Shown piece by piece: positions 46,696 to 56,504 of a stretch of 64,000 bases of DNA. Both the position numbers and the translations under genes were made by a program. The DNA is taken from positions 682,001 through 746,000 of the forward strand of contig JADJJT010000003.1 in the NCBI GenBank assembly GCA_016706405.1, given 5' to 3'. The first letter of the stretch is position 1. Every line of letters starts with the position of its first letter. The notes under the pieces are model-generated. The model was not told the DNA's origin, searched no databases, and saw nothing but the letters and a program-made list of their open reading frames with translations. This DNA comes from Sphingobacteriales bacterium (GTDB lineage: Bacteria; Bacteroidota; Bacteroidia; Chitinophagales; UBA2359).

Positions 46696-47625
46696 GAGCC
46701 TGTCTAAATTTTATTTTCTAATTCTATTAAGCATCAATTTTATCATGGCAAGTTGGATCATTGTCTGGCTCGTTTCGGTTTGGAACTCAAAGTCTTTACT
46801 CAATCTTCGATAGCTTTCGAGCCATGCAAAAAGTTCTTTCAACAATCCATCTTTTTGGCAATACTTCGAATTTCGAGGCTGTATTCGATCTACTTACAAC
46901 CTCAACCACCCACCCAAACGTTTTGCGGGTATTTTCAATTAACTCGCCTCTATACCCGCCATCAGCTACTATCTTTACCAATCTGCAAAACCTGCCTCTG
47001 AGGTCAGCTATAACCATTGGGGCTGATTTACTGTCATGCTCATTTGCCGCATGAACCACAACCGCTAAAAGTAGTCCCATTGTATCTACAATAATATGCC
47101 GCTTTCTGCCTTTAACTTTTTTACCCCCGTCAATCCCTCTGCACAAGCCTCCGACGCTTGTTGTCTTTACGCTCTGGCTATCAATTATACCAACACTTGG
47201 CGATGAAGCCCTGCCTGCTTGCTTTCGAGTCTTATCCCTGAGTATTTCATGGATGAGTTCTATCGTCCCATCCTTCTTCCACTTGGTAAAATAGTAGTAA
47301 ACAAGCTTCCATGACGGAAAATGGAACGGCAGCATGCGCCATTGACAGCCAGTTTTAAGCAAATAGAACAGCGCATTAAAAATTTCTCTTAAACTGTGTT
47401 TTCGTTTCCGTTTGTCGTCTAAAATGCCTAATATTGCACTCCATTGACTATCGGTGAGACTGCTTGGGTAGGTTTTCATTTTACTTTATGTGTTTGATTT
47501 TCATAAAGCTATGAATTATTATTTAAACGTCAAACTGATAGTCTTTTATTCACATCTCTTTTAATAACTTTTTTCCTATCAATTTTTAGGACTGGCATGC
47601 CAATTTTTAATTTTTAGACAGTCTC
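46696..47625 (-). mobile_element. IS5-family insertion sequence, copy 2 (930 bp)
   Basis: Same element as at 32956-33882, in inverted orientation. It is flanked by a TTA duplication (46693-46695 and 47626-47628). The 3-bp length difference from copy 1 is fully explained by three single-base indels. It lies between the giant T9SS gene and tonB, about 100 bp upstream of the tonB start, where it could affect tonB expression. Confidence 0.92.
46711..47479 (-). pseudogene. IS5-family transposase, copy 2, frameshifted
   Basis: Reads MKTYPSSLTDSQWSAILGI through the DDE domain (IIDSQSVKTT, KIVADGGYRG, KRWIVERTF) but shifts after ERTF. An extra T in a T-run near 46833 (five T against four in copy 1) replaces AWLESYRRL and the remaining C-terminus with CMARKLSKIE. 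Without that base it would encode the same 255 residues. One residue differs from copy 1 (DGTIEL against DGKIEL). Confidence 0.9.
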
Positions 47626-47725
47626 TTAAAATATTTTTTTATCCAATTCCTGTTTAGATCAAAAAGTTTAGGTAATTTTGTAGGCAAAAGGGCAGCTAAC
47701 ATTAGTTATTTTATTTGCATTGACC

Positions 47726-48690
47726 ATGAACACTACCACACCTGCATCAAACACACCATTACCAGCGGCACCCGAGCAAAAAATATCGCCCGAGGCATTG
47801 GCGGCAACGCTTTTGTGGCATTTGCTTTTATTGTTAATTTTTGCTTTTTTGTTTAAGTTTCAATTGCCCACTAAAAACGAAGAAGGAGGTGTAGCGCTTA
47901 ATTTTGGGTTTGAAAACGAAACTGGTTTTGGCAACGAACAACCTTTTATTGATATGCCCGTAGCCAACGCTCAACTCAATATTACCGCCGCCGATATTGC
48001 TGCTAACCAACAAATGCCCGCCGCCCAAACCAATACCACCATAACCGAAAACCCAATGCAAAACGAAGAGCTATTAAACAGCAACGAACCCGAAGCACCC
48101 GTTTTACCTTCAGCTACCCCCCAACCAAGCAAAACCAAGCCGGCAACCGAAAACCAACCTAATGAAGACCAGCCGGCAAACAATAATTCAAATACCCCCC
48201 CAACAATACCAACACGCAGGGTAGTTCAACAAACAACACCAACAATAATGCCCCGGCAAATCCCGAATTGGAGGCCGGCTCGCTTTTCCAGTCAAAAAAG
48301 GGCAAAAAAACGGGTTCGCAGGGCAATACACCTGGCAAAACCGGCGATGAAGGCAGCCCAATGGGAAATAGTAATATTCCCCGCGCAGGCTCAAACAGCA
48401 ACGGCATAGGTACTGGCGATATTGGCTTTAATTTGGGTGGCCGCGAGCTAACCACATCGCCACCAATTAGCGATGATTCACAAGAAGTTGGCACTTTGGT
48501 GCTTCGTATTAGGGTGGACAGGCAAGGAAATGTTATTGATGCCCAATACAACTCACAAGGCTCGACTTATATTAGCGGAGGTCTTGTAGCCAAGGCTATT
48601 ACCGCCGCTAAAAAGGCTAAGTTCAGCCCTTCTGCAGATGCGCCCGAAATTCAAATGGGCAGTTTTACCTTCAAGTTCCGGGTAAAATAA
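47726..48690 (+). pseudogene. TonB family energy transducer, frameshifted in a C-run
   Basis: ATG 47726 opens the protein. An inner-membrane helix LLWHLLLLLIFAFLFKF (about 31-47) is followed by a long Asn/Pro/Thr/Glu-rich periplasmic linker. At 48194-48200 a run of seven C puts the frame out of phase. With one more C it continues NNTNTQGSSTNN and then LEAGSLFQSKKG and the TonB C-terminal domain VGTLVLRIRVDRQGNVIDA with SFTFKFRVK, 321 residues in all. As written the product ends in an unrelated tail at 48409. TonB passes energy from ExbBD to outer-membrane receptors; exbBD are not here. The lesion could be error, decay or phase variation. Confidence 0.82.
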
Positions 48691-48811
48691 AATTAATTTT
48701 CTCGTTGCCTTCAAAAAAACATCATCAAACTAAGGTTTAGGTTTGGCCTAAATTTGCCCTGTTTCAATCTAAACAAATAGATCTTGTGTCTGTTATTTTA
48801 TATTTTTAGTT

Positions 48812-49597
48812 ATGTACCCAACCTTACAATATTTAAAACTTAACTTAGCCATTGCCCCCGGCGTTGCCCATATTCAGCTAAATCGCCCCGATGTATTAAA
48901 CGCCTTGTGTTTAGAGTTGATGGCCGAATTGCGCGACACCCTAAAATTATTAGATGCTGATGGCTCGGTGCGGTGTATCGTTTTGTCGGGCGATGAAAAG
49001 GCATTTGCCGCCGGGGCCGACATAAAACAAATGGCCGGAAAATCGGCAATTGATATGCAAAAAATCGACCAGTTTACCACTTGGGACCAAATTAAAAAAA
49101 CAAAAAAACCTATTATTGGCGCCGTATCGGGCTTTGCCTTGGGTGGGGGTTGCGAGTTGGCAATGCACTGCGATATGCTAGTAGCCAGCGAAACAGCTAA
49201 ATTTGGTCAGCCCGAAATTAAAATTGGCACCATGCCCGGCGCAGGTGGCACACAACGCCTAACGCGAGCTGTTGGCAAAGCATTAGCTATGGAAATGGTA
49301 CTTACTGGCCGCTTCATTTCTGCCCACGAAGCACTTGCCGCACAATTAATTAACCGCGTCGTACCCATCGAATTGTACTTAGCCGAAGCTGTAAAATTGG
49401 CTTCACAAATTGCCGAGCTATCTCCTGTTGCCGTACAGTTGGCCAAAGAAAGCGTATTGCAGGCCTTTAATTCAACCTTAGACGAAGGCTTGCTCTTTGA
49501 ACGTAAAAATTTCTACTTGACTTTTGCCAGCAACGACCAAAAAGAAGGAATGGCTGCGTTTGTTGAAAAACGGAAACCTAATTTTTCCGGAAATTAA
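48812..49597 (+). CDS. Enoyl-CoA hydratase/isomerase family protein
   Basis: 261 residues of the crotonase fold: AHIQLNRPDVLNALCLEL, then KAFAAGADIKQMAG (oxyanion hole), ISGFALGGGCELAMHCD-like VSGFALGGGCELAM, and PEIKIGTMPGAGGTQRL with the second catalytic Glu region. Hydratases add water to enoyl-CoA in fatty-acid beta-oxidation. The substrate chain length is unknown. It converges with the prenyl synthase gene (33-bp gap). Confidence 0.92.
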   Translation: MYPTLQYLKLNLAIAPGVAHIQLNRPDVLNALCLELMAELRDTLKLLDADGSVRCIVLSGDEKAFAAGADIKQMAGKSAIDMQKIDQFTTWDQIKKTKKPIIGAVSGFALGGGCELAMHCDMLVASETAKFGQPEIKIGTMPGAGGTQRLTRAVGKALAMEMVLTGRFISAHEALAAQLINRVVPIELYLAEAVKLASQIAELSPVAVQLAKESVLQAFNSTLDEGLLFERKNFYLTFASNDQKEGMAAFVEKRKPNFSGN

Positions 49598-49629
49598 TAT
49601 TGTATTTGGACGCAAATATTCTTAGCTAT

Positions 49630-50619
49630 TTATTGTTCGCGAGTGCGCAATGCCTCCATAAAGCCTTGTAATTGGGTTAAGGCTTCGTAATTAGTTGTAT
49701 TAAATTGTTGCAAATAGGTTTGGGCCTGCTGGTAATAATCATCGGCAATTTGCTGCGCGTACTGCCTTGCACCTGCCTGCTGAAATAGTTCGGTGATGGC
49801 TTCAATTTTTTGAGGGTCGTCAGTTGGTTGATGCGACAGCCATTGCAGTAATGCCTTTTGTTGTGGTGGTGGCAGGGTTTGAGCGGTATGTAATAACAAT
49901 ACAGTTTTTTTATTCCGGATAATATCGCCGGCAGGGCGTTTGCCAAAAACAGCGGCATCGCCATATACGTCTAAAATATCGTCAATAATTTGAAAAGCAA
50001 TACCCGTCAGTTCGCCGTAATGGTATAGCAAGCGGGCTTGTTCGGGTGTTGCACCGCCGTAAAGGGCTCCTATCTCAAAACTTGCACCTAATAGCACCGC
50101 AGTTTTTAGCCGAATCATATTTATATATTGCGGTACTGTTACAGCTTCAATAGGCAGGGTTTCAAAATCAACATCGTATTGCTGGCCTTCGCAAACGCCT
50201 ATGGCTGCATGGTTAAACGCCCTTGTAACGTGGGGTAAAATGGCATCAGGGCATTGGCAAATTTGTTGATAAGCCAAGGCAAACAATAAATCGCCCGACA
50301 GTATGGCAGTATTTAAATTGAATTTTTCGTGCAGTGTGGGTTGTCCGCGCCGCAGTGGCGAGTCGTCCATAATATCGTCATGGGCCAGGGTAAAATTATG
50401 AAAAGCCTCAATGCCAAATGCGGCGGGCATAACTTGTTGAATATTACCCCCAGCTAATAAGCATCCGGAGAAACAAAGTAAGGGTCGTACGCGCTTCCCA
50501 CCTAATTGCATTAAATAGTGGGCTGGGGCATATAATCCGGATGGTTGTTTGTTTTGAAGGTTTACCTCGTGTAAATACTGATTGAATTTCGTTAAAAGAT
50601 CGGCGTATAAGTTGCTCAT
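49630..50619 (-). CDS. Polyprenyl diphosphate synthase
   Basis: 329 residues from ATG 50619; a TTG 24 bp upstream adds non-conserved residues. Both aspartate-rich motifs are present: DDIMDDSPLRRG (first) and IIDDILDVYGD (second), with LGGKRVRPLLCFSGCLL and GEL-type helix GELTGIAFQ. It condenses isopentenyl diphosphate to an all-trans prenyl chain, for menaquinone side chains or carotenoids; the product length cannot be told. Many Bacteroidota have one such gene unlinked to others. Confidence 0.93.
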   Translation of the reverse strand: MSNLYADLLTKFNQYLHEVNLQNKQPSGLYAPAHYLMQLGGKRVRPLLCFSGCLLAGGNIQQVMPAAFGIEAFHNFTLAHDDIMDDSPLRRGQPTLHEKFNLNTAILSGDLLFALAYQQICQCPDAILPHVTRAFNHAAIGVCEGQQYDVDFETLPIEAVTVPQYINMIRLKTAVLLGASFEIGALYGGATPEQARLLYHYGELTGIAFQIIDDILDVYGDAAVFGKRPAGDIIRNKKTVLLLHTAQTLPPPQQKALLQWLSHQPTDDPQKIEAITELFQQAGARQYAQQIADDYYQQAQTYLQQFNTTNYEALTQLQGFMEALRTREQ

Positions 50620-50675
50620 ATTAAGTATGTATTTTACTCGCAAAGGTAGCTAATGCTCGATATAAATGCGCATAA

Positions 50676-50717
50676 AAATACTCCGGATGGAGCATAAACT
50701 TACCATCCGGAGTATTT
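50676..50717 (-). terminator. Intrinsic terminator built from two TCCGGA sites
   Basis: A perfect 15-bp stem AAATACTCCGGATGG with CCATCCGGAGTATTT closes a 12-nt loop, followed on the minus strand by TTTTT. It lies about 25 nt after the stop of the gene that ends at 50742. Each arm contains TCCGGA. Confidence 0.85.
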
Positions 50718-50741
50718 AAAATTGTTCTAAAAAAGGCAGGT

Positions 50742-52496
50742 TTAGTTAACTATTAGTTTGCTACTTACTTGCTGTCCTTGTGTGTTAGTTAAAGTTACCA
50801 AATATAAACCGTTTGGCAAATGGGCGGTATCAATTGAAACTTGTTTGCCTGTTGTTTGATGAATTTGAACGGTTTGGCCTAATAAATTACTTACCGAAAC
50901 TATATAATTAGCAGCGTTGTAATTGTTAAAGCTTAAAACGGTTAGATCAAAACTTGGGTTGGGCAACAAACTAAATTGCATAAACGCCGGAGCATTGTTA
51001 ATACCCACAGTTGAAAGAGCACATTTATCGTAAATATAGGTAGGAACCGATACAGGATCTTTTGCGCCTACAATATTTAACAGGCGGTTGTAACCACCTA
51101 AGCCATTTTCAACTAAACAATCTTTGGGGGTATCTTTATAGATTTCGGCAAATTCATCGCTGCCGGGGTCGCCGTTAGTGCCGTTGTAATATTTGTATTG
51201 GTATTCGCCGGGCACAACTTTTACTGTTGCCGAATAAACGCCATCGCCATCGCCATCGGTCATTTGAATAATATTTTTTTGCCAGGCGGGGTCGGTAAAT
51301 GCGCCGGCAACAAACAAGCCCGAAGTGTTGTAAATTTCGTCACTGTTTAATATATCAACGCTAAAAGTAACATCAACGGCGGGCAAAATTTCGGGGCAAA
51401 CAGGCTCGCAGGTGGCAAAACATACAACTGGTATTACCATATCGTTGGGGCCTTTAACCACTACTTCGCGGTTATTGCTAACACTACATGCCGAAGGAAC
51501 AGCTTCGTCTTTACCCCAGGCATCGCCGTTAATAAATTTGTAGGCGTATGTACCTTCGGGTAATTTAACGGTGATTGTATAAATTTTGTCGCCATCGTCA
51601 TCGGTCATAATGGTTTGGCCGGGTTGCCAGTTGCCGGGGTATCCGGCAGCAGCCTGAAAACTACCAGCTACGCTAACCAGACTTACATCTTTTGCGTTAG
51701 TCATATCAACCTGAAAAGTTACATTAATGGTGTCAATATTTGTAGGACATGCGGCACAAGTTCCAAAGCAAACGGGGGACATATCTAAGCCCTTGTTCGA
51801 TATTCGCATCAAACGGTTGCCATTGCTAGCACATTCTCCGGGAACACCTTCATCTGCGCCCCAAGCATCGCCGTTAATAAATTTGTATTCAAAGCAAGAC
51901 ATGGGCGGCAATTCTAAATTTACCTCATAAATTTTATCGCCATCGTCGTCGGTCATTAAAACAGCACCGGGCTCCCAGTCGTTAGGGAAGCCTGCGGCTT
52001 TTTGGAAGCCACCCGCTACCGAAACTTTTGCGGCAGGGGTTTGTAAAGATAAGTCGCAACGAAGGGTTACGGGTACGGTTACAGGCATGGTGCTCATGCA
52101 AACACCGCATCCGGCAAAACAATCGGGACCAAGTGTTACATCGGCAAGTGAGGCAACCTGAAAAGTGCGGTTTCCTCCGGTTGCACAGTCGGTTGGAACA
52201 GCCTCATCTTCACCCCAAGCATCGCCGTTTATGTATTTGTATTCATACGCGCCGGGGGGCAGTTCAACGGTTATTTCGTAAATAAAATCGCAGTTGTCGT
52301 CTTTTAAAACGGTTATTCCAGGTGCCCAGTCGTTTTCAAAACCGGCAGCTTTTTGAAAATTACCGGCTACCGAAACCACATCGGCGGCTTGCTCGTTTGA
52401 AAGGTCAAGCTGGAAAGTAACTTTTTTTCCGGGGCCTTGGGCAAAAGCCAAAACAGAGCTTGTTAACAAAAGAAAAAGGAAGTATAGATTTTTCAT
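50742..52496 (-). CDS. Secreted protein with four starch-binding-like (E-set) modules and T9SS domain
   Basis: 584 residues. Signal peptide MKNLYFLFLLLTSSVLAFA. Four repeated modules follow (about 22-130, 135-250, 255-375 and 385-500). Each has VTFQLDLSN-like strands, VSVAGNFQKAAG, ITVELPPGAYEYKYINGD and AWGEDEAVP-like turns, the layout of CBM20/CBM48-type glycan-binding E-set domains. No catalytic domain is present. The C-terminus (FSLLPNPSFDLTVLSFNN, then VSNLLGQTVQIHQ, LPNGLYLVTLTN) is a T9SS sorting domain. It is probably a surface polysaccharide-binding or structural protein. Confidence 0.85.
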   Translation of the reverse strand: MKNLYFLFLLLTSSVLAFAQGPGKKVTFQLDLSNEQAADVVSVAGNFQKAAGFENDWAPGITVLKDDNCDFIYEITVELPPGAYEYKYINGDAWGEDEAVPTDCATGGNRTFQVASLADVTLGPDCFAGCGVCMSTMPVTVPVTLRCDLSLQTPAAKVSVAGGFQKAAGFPNDWEPGAVLMTDDDGDKIYEVNLELPPMSCFEYKFINGDAWGADEGVPGECASNGNRLMRISNKGLDMSPVCFGTCAACPTNIDTINVTFQVDMTNAKDVSLVSVAGSFQAAAGYPGNWQPGQTIMTDDDGDKIYTITVKLPEGTYAYKFINGDAWGKDEAVPSACSVSNNREVVVKGPNDMVIPVVCFATCEPVCPEILPAVDVTFSVDILNSDEIYNTSGLFVAGAFTDPAWQKNIIQMTDGDGDGVYSATVKVVPGEYQYKYYNGTNGDPGSDEFAEIYKDTPKDCLVENGLGGYNRLLNIVGAKDPVSVPTYIYDKCALSTVGINNAPAFMQFSLLPNPSFDLTVLSFNNYNAANYIVSVSNLLGQTVQIHQTTGKQVSIDTAHLPNGLYLVTLTNTQGQQVSSKLIVN

Positions 52497-52762
52497 AAAG
52501 CGTATTAATTTAATTAAAAAATTTAATGCAGATAAAATTAAGACCTCGCAAAGATAGGGAGTTTTGCCAAATACTTAAAGAAAAGAAAGAAAAAAACTAA
52601 AACTTACAATTATAAGCAAGTTTGCTAAAAATTATTTAATTTTAATGTACTTAAAAAAAATAGCGCGGCGTTATAGATATTGTAAACCTAATAGTTTAAT
52701 TTTTGTTTTAGCAAATACATTTTTTTTGTTCTTAAAAGATTGACGTGAAAACTATTAGTTGT

Positions 52763-53724
52763 ATGAAGCGCAGCCAACAAGTATTTTTGTTTGTAACCGG
52801 AATTTTAGCCTTGCTAATACTAACCAATTGCGAAAAAGAAATTATTTTAGATATACCCCCACCTGAGCCCAAAATTGTGGTTGAGGCTAGGATTGAAACA
52901 AATGGGCAGCCTACTGTTGTATTAAACCGGAATTTCCCGTACTTTGGGCAAATTACCGCCACCCAATATGCTGCAAACTATGTGCATAATGCCGTTGTGG
53001 TAGTATCGGATGGGGAAAAGCAAGTTACCATGCCCGAAATTTGTTGGTCAAAATTATCAGATTTTGAGCAAGAATTATTAGCCAAACAATTTGGTATTAC
53101 TATTGATTCGCTTCCGTCTGGATTTGACCTTTGTGTTTATGCCGAATTTAGTCCAAATCCAACCTTAAAAGGTGAAAACGGCAAAACATACACGCTTAAT
53201 ATTTACACGCAAGAAGGCGATACCTTAACAAGCCTTACCACTATCCCCTATCCGGTGGCCATTGATAGTTTTTGGCTCGAAAAGCACAAAGACCCTAAAT
53301 ATGCCGACTCGCTGCGCCGCGTTTTAATTCAGTTTAAAGACCCCGACACTTTGGGAAATTATTATCGCTTGTTTACTAACTACAACAACCAAGGGTATTT
53401 AACCAATTTTAGTTCGGTTTCTGATGATTTATTTATAAACGGAAAATCATTTTTCTTTCCGGCAAATAAAGCCGAGGCACGCAACAGCAGCGACGAAATA
53501 GATCCGGATACTTTTGGCTACTGCAAAATAGGAGATACGCTTAAAGTAAAATTTTGCACCATTGATTATGCTAATTACCTCTTTCTAAATACGCTCGAGT
53601 ATAGTGCCAATTCAAATGGCCCTATGGGAGCCCCCGTTAATATAAAACATAATGTAAAAAACGGGCTGGGTACATTTACCGATATTGTGTAGGCAGCGAA
53701 ATTGACGTTTATATAGATAAATAA
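52763..53724 (+). pseudogene. DUF4249 family lipoprotein, frameshifted near the C-terminus
   Basis: ATG 52763 is preferred over the GTG at 52745. The signal MKRSQQVFLFVTGILALLI ends in a lipobox LTNC. The body carries the DUF4249 pattern: PKIVVEARIETNGQPTVVLN, NAVVVVSDG, PYPVAIDSFWLE and ANKAEARNSSDEID. The frame written ends GLGTFTDIV at 53692. Adding one G at 53677-53679 gives GTFTGYCVGSEIDVYIDK and a stop at 53722-53724, the expected ending for this family (GxG-T-F-x-GY). DUF4249 proteins are outer-membrane-associated lipoproteins usually linked to TonB-dependent receptors; none is adjacent. Confidence 0.8.
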
Positions 53725-53770
53725 AATAATGTCAATTAATTAATTCCGGATAAATTAATGAATGAACTAA

Positions 53771-55299
53771 CTAACTTGTCCAAGTTGTACCATCTTTGCC
53801 ATCTTTAACCGTAATTTGCAATTCGGCAAGTTTATTGCGAATAATATCGCTGGTTGCCCAATCTTTGCGCGCGCGCTTCGGCTCTAATTTGCAGCACCAA
53901 ATCCATAAGGCCATTGGTTAGGCTGGCATTTTTTGACGATGTCGATGCTGCGGCTGTTTCATCTTTTAAACCCAACACATCCAACAAAAAAGCGCGGTAA
54001 GTATTGGCCAGCTCTTCAAAAGTGTTTTGTGCTAAGGCATCAAGGGGCAGTTGTTGGTTGTGAAGGCGATTTATAATACTGGCTATTTCGTACAAATCGG
54101 CAAGTACGCGAGCGGTATTAAAATCGTCGTTAATATGGGTGTAGCAATCGGCACAAATTTGGCGGGCGGCCAAATCGGCTTCAATATTGGTGGCAATTTC
54201 GTTTCCCGGGTGTTTTAAGCCGTCTAACAATCGGAGGCTTTCCATTAAGCGTTTGTAGCCTTTTTCGGCATCTTGCAAACCTTTATTGGTAAAATCGACC
54301 GTGCTGCGGTAGTGCGCCGTCATAAAAAAGCAGCGCAAAGTCATGGGCGAGTAGGCTTGCTCTAACACCGGATGGTCGCCGGCAAATAGTTCGGCAGGTA
54401 AAAAAGAGTTGCCCAACGACTTGCTCATTTTTGTGCCATTAACCGTCAGCATATTCGAGTGCATCCAATATTGTACCGGGCTATTGCCACAGCAGCCAAT
54501 GCTTTGCGCTATTTCGGCCTCGTGATGCGGAAATTTTAAATCCATTCCGCCGCCATGTATATCGAAAACCTCGCCTAAATATTTTTGACTCATTACCGAG
54601 CATTCCAAATGCCATCCGGGGGTGCCTTCGCCCAAGGCGATTTCCAACGCATAATATGTTCAACGGGCTGTTTTATCCAGATAGCAAAATCTGTCGGCGA
54701 TTTTTTATCGTCTTGACCGTCTAAATCGCGAGAGCGGCAATTAAATCTTCTAAAATTTTTCCCGATAATTGGCCGTACATGGGTTTATCCGGATGACTTT
54801 TTAAATATTCGGCATATTTTGGCACATCAAAATACACCGAGCCTTTAGCTTCGTAGGCAAAACCGTTATCAATTATTTGTTGTACCATGGCAATTTGCTC
54901 GGGTATATGCCCCGATGCTGTTGGCTCAATGCTTGGCCGGCTTACGTTTAGCAAATCCATTACATCATGAAAATTGTTGCTGTATTTTTGCACCACTTCC
55001 ATCGGCTCTAATTGCTCTAAGCGGGCTTTTTTGCCAATTCTATCCTCGCCCGAGTCGGCAGCCTCGTTTTCAAGGTGGCCAACATCGGTAATATTGCGCA
55101 CAAAACGCACTTTGTAACCGATATGTTTTAGGTAACGATACAGTACGTCAAAAAATACAAAGGTTCGGCAATTACCCAAATGAACATAATTGTAAACTGT
55201 AGATACACACGTACATGCCCACAAATCCCGCTTTTAAAGGGGCAAACTTCTCTTTTGTCCGGATAAGGTGTTGTAAATAGTAAGTTCAGTATTGCGCAT
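53771..55299 (-). pseudogene. cysS: Cysteinyl-tRNA synthetase, multiply frameshifted
   Basis: ATG 55299 starts MRNTELTIYNTLSG. The product is recognisable throughout: TVYNYVHLGNCRTF, RNITDVGHLENEAADSGEDR, the PGWHLECSVMSQKYLG zinc-site region, DIHGGGMDLKFPHHEAEIAQ and KMSKSLGN (class I KMSKS). Five indels break it: one base lost near 55245, two lost near 55205 (destroying the zinc-ligand CGP triplet just before TVYNY), one near 54733, one in a G-run near 54634, and one base gained in a GC repeat near 53868. With these repaired the length is a whole number of codons (510 residues). The gene is normally single-copy and essential. Confidence 0.88.
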
Positions 55300-55329
55300 A
55301 CATATTTTATGAAAATAAAAAACAAGCTG

Positions 55330-55337
55330 CAAAGATA
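55330..55337 (-). promoter_or_regulatory. Promoter -7 box of cysS
   Basis: TATCTTTG on the minus strand, followed by CAGC, 30 nt upstream of the cysS ATG at 55299. No convincing TTTG is found at -33. A preserved promoter argues that cysS is, or was until recently, an active gene. Confidence 0.65.
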
Positions 55338-55435
55338 CGGCAAAATGGCAATACCACTTCTTAAACGGGTTATGGGCTTTACAAGGTTTTATTCACGCTA
55401 ATCTTGTTTTTTCCGGATGAAAAAGAAAAAAAATC

Positions 55436-55467
55436 CCCCTGCAAAAAAAATATTCTTTTTGCAGGGG
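55436..55467 (-). terminator. Intrinsic terminator after the surface-protein remnant
   Basis: Stem CCCCTGCAAAAA with TTTTTGCAGGGG closes an 8-nt loop. On the minus strand it is followed by a T-rich run. It lies about 22 nt past the stop of the remnant at 55489. Confidence 0.8.
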
Positions 55468-55488
55468 TATCTGTTACCAAAGGCTGGG

Positions 55489-56075
55489 TTACCACAACAA
55501 GGTAATATTGTGTTTTGTTGTTTCAGTTAATCCGGATAAATGGTTGGTGTAGGCGAGCCTATACACATACACGCCTGTGGGTGCGTTGTTCATTAGTCAT
55601 CTATTAATTTGGTATTAAATAAAATCGGCTATGCTATCTTGCACCAACATGCTATAAAAATCGCCTATAACCACGCCATACCAATAAAAGTCGTTTGTTT
55701 GGTCAGATGAGGCAACATACTTTGCTTGAACTTGTGCAGTACAATTTTTACCCGGAATATTTAAACTGAGCCATCCGTTTTGCTGGGCATCGGCAAGGTT
55801 TGCCAGTTCAATAAATTTGATGGAGGGGCGAGCGTGTTTTGGGTAAGTAATTGTTGATATATTGCGTATTGAGCAGGGCTTAGGTCTTTAGGCGAAACAG
55901 TTATTTCGGTTATAAATGTCGGTTGCCCCTTTGCCACAAGGCTGCCACCCACAAAACCAAGAAAAAACAACAACATATATAAAATGAATTTATACCCCCT
56001 CTCCAATATATGTAAAAGTGAATAATGTGTTGGTTGATTTACCAACAAGGCGTGCGCTGTATTGAAACAACGCAT
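55489..56075 (-). pseudogene. Remnant of a T9SS-exported surface protein
   Basis: A signal-like segment KFILYMLLFFLGFVGGSLVA (frame from ATG 56075) leads to TFITEITVSPKDLSPAQYA. A one-base shift near 55825 follows, then KFIELANLADAQQNGWLSL and SDQTNDFYWYGVVIGDFYS, a module often found in large Bacteroidota surface proteins. The frame then stops near 55620. A separate tail, NNAPTGVYVYRLAYTNHLSG, resembling the end of a sorting domain, follows to 55489. The protein centre is missing, so this is probably an internally deleted gene. Confidence 0.65.
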
Positions 56076-56411
56076 TGTTTTTGTGTTGCTTCATAATTTT
56101 TAAAATTTAAAATGAAAATTATATTAGTTAGCAGCAAATTTATAGCATTTTTTATTTAATGGCAAGAGTTGGGGTAAAAAAAAAACGTCTTGAACCACTG
56201 ATTTTTTCTTTTGTTTCCGGAAAATTATCTTAGTTACTAATCTAAACAGATTAAAGTATTGACAGTATTTTGCCGCTTGCCATCCTTTGAATAAACCGTG
56301 GTGTAGGGTATTCATAGCCCACGATTTAAATTGTAGGCTAAGTATCACAATTCAAAATGAATAATTCTTTGCTGCTGTTATAAAAAAAATCCGGATATTT
56401 ACGCTTGCTTA
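56076..56411. other. Non-coding stretch upstream of the tubulin/actin-like cluster
   Basis: AT-rich, with two TCCGGA sites (near 56218 and 56391). A frame on the minus strand at 56124-56348 looks like a chance frame or old debris, since it has no recognisable motif. I see no RNA gene. Confidence 0.4.
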
Positions 56412-56443
56412 CTTGAAAAACTTGCTGTAAACGAATATCTTTG
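56412..56443 (+). promoter_or_regulatory. Promoter of the membrane-protein/tubulin-like/actin-like cluster
   Basis: CTTG at 56412-56415 (one mismatch to TTTG), a 20-nt spacer, then TATCTTTG at 56436-56443 followed by CGC. It predicts a leader of about 55 nt. It is the only clear promoter seen before 63900, so the five downstream genes may form one transcript. Confidence 0.7.
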
Positions 56444-56504
56444 CGCAATTTCAAAGTGCAATTCTAATGATTATCAAATTTTAATTATTTACAATATAGT
56501 GATT

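Noticed and set aside
46753..47054. Plus-strand frames across IS5 copy 2 (and the matching ones in copy 1)
   Set aside because: They are antisense to the transposase and have no motif of their own.
56124..56348. Minus-strand 74-codon frame in the spacer before the tubulin-like cluster
   Set aside because: No motif or start context; most likely chance or old debris.
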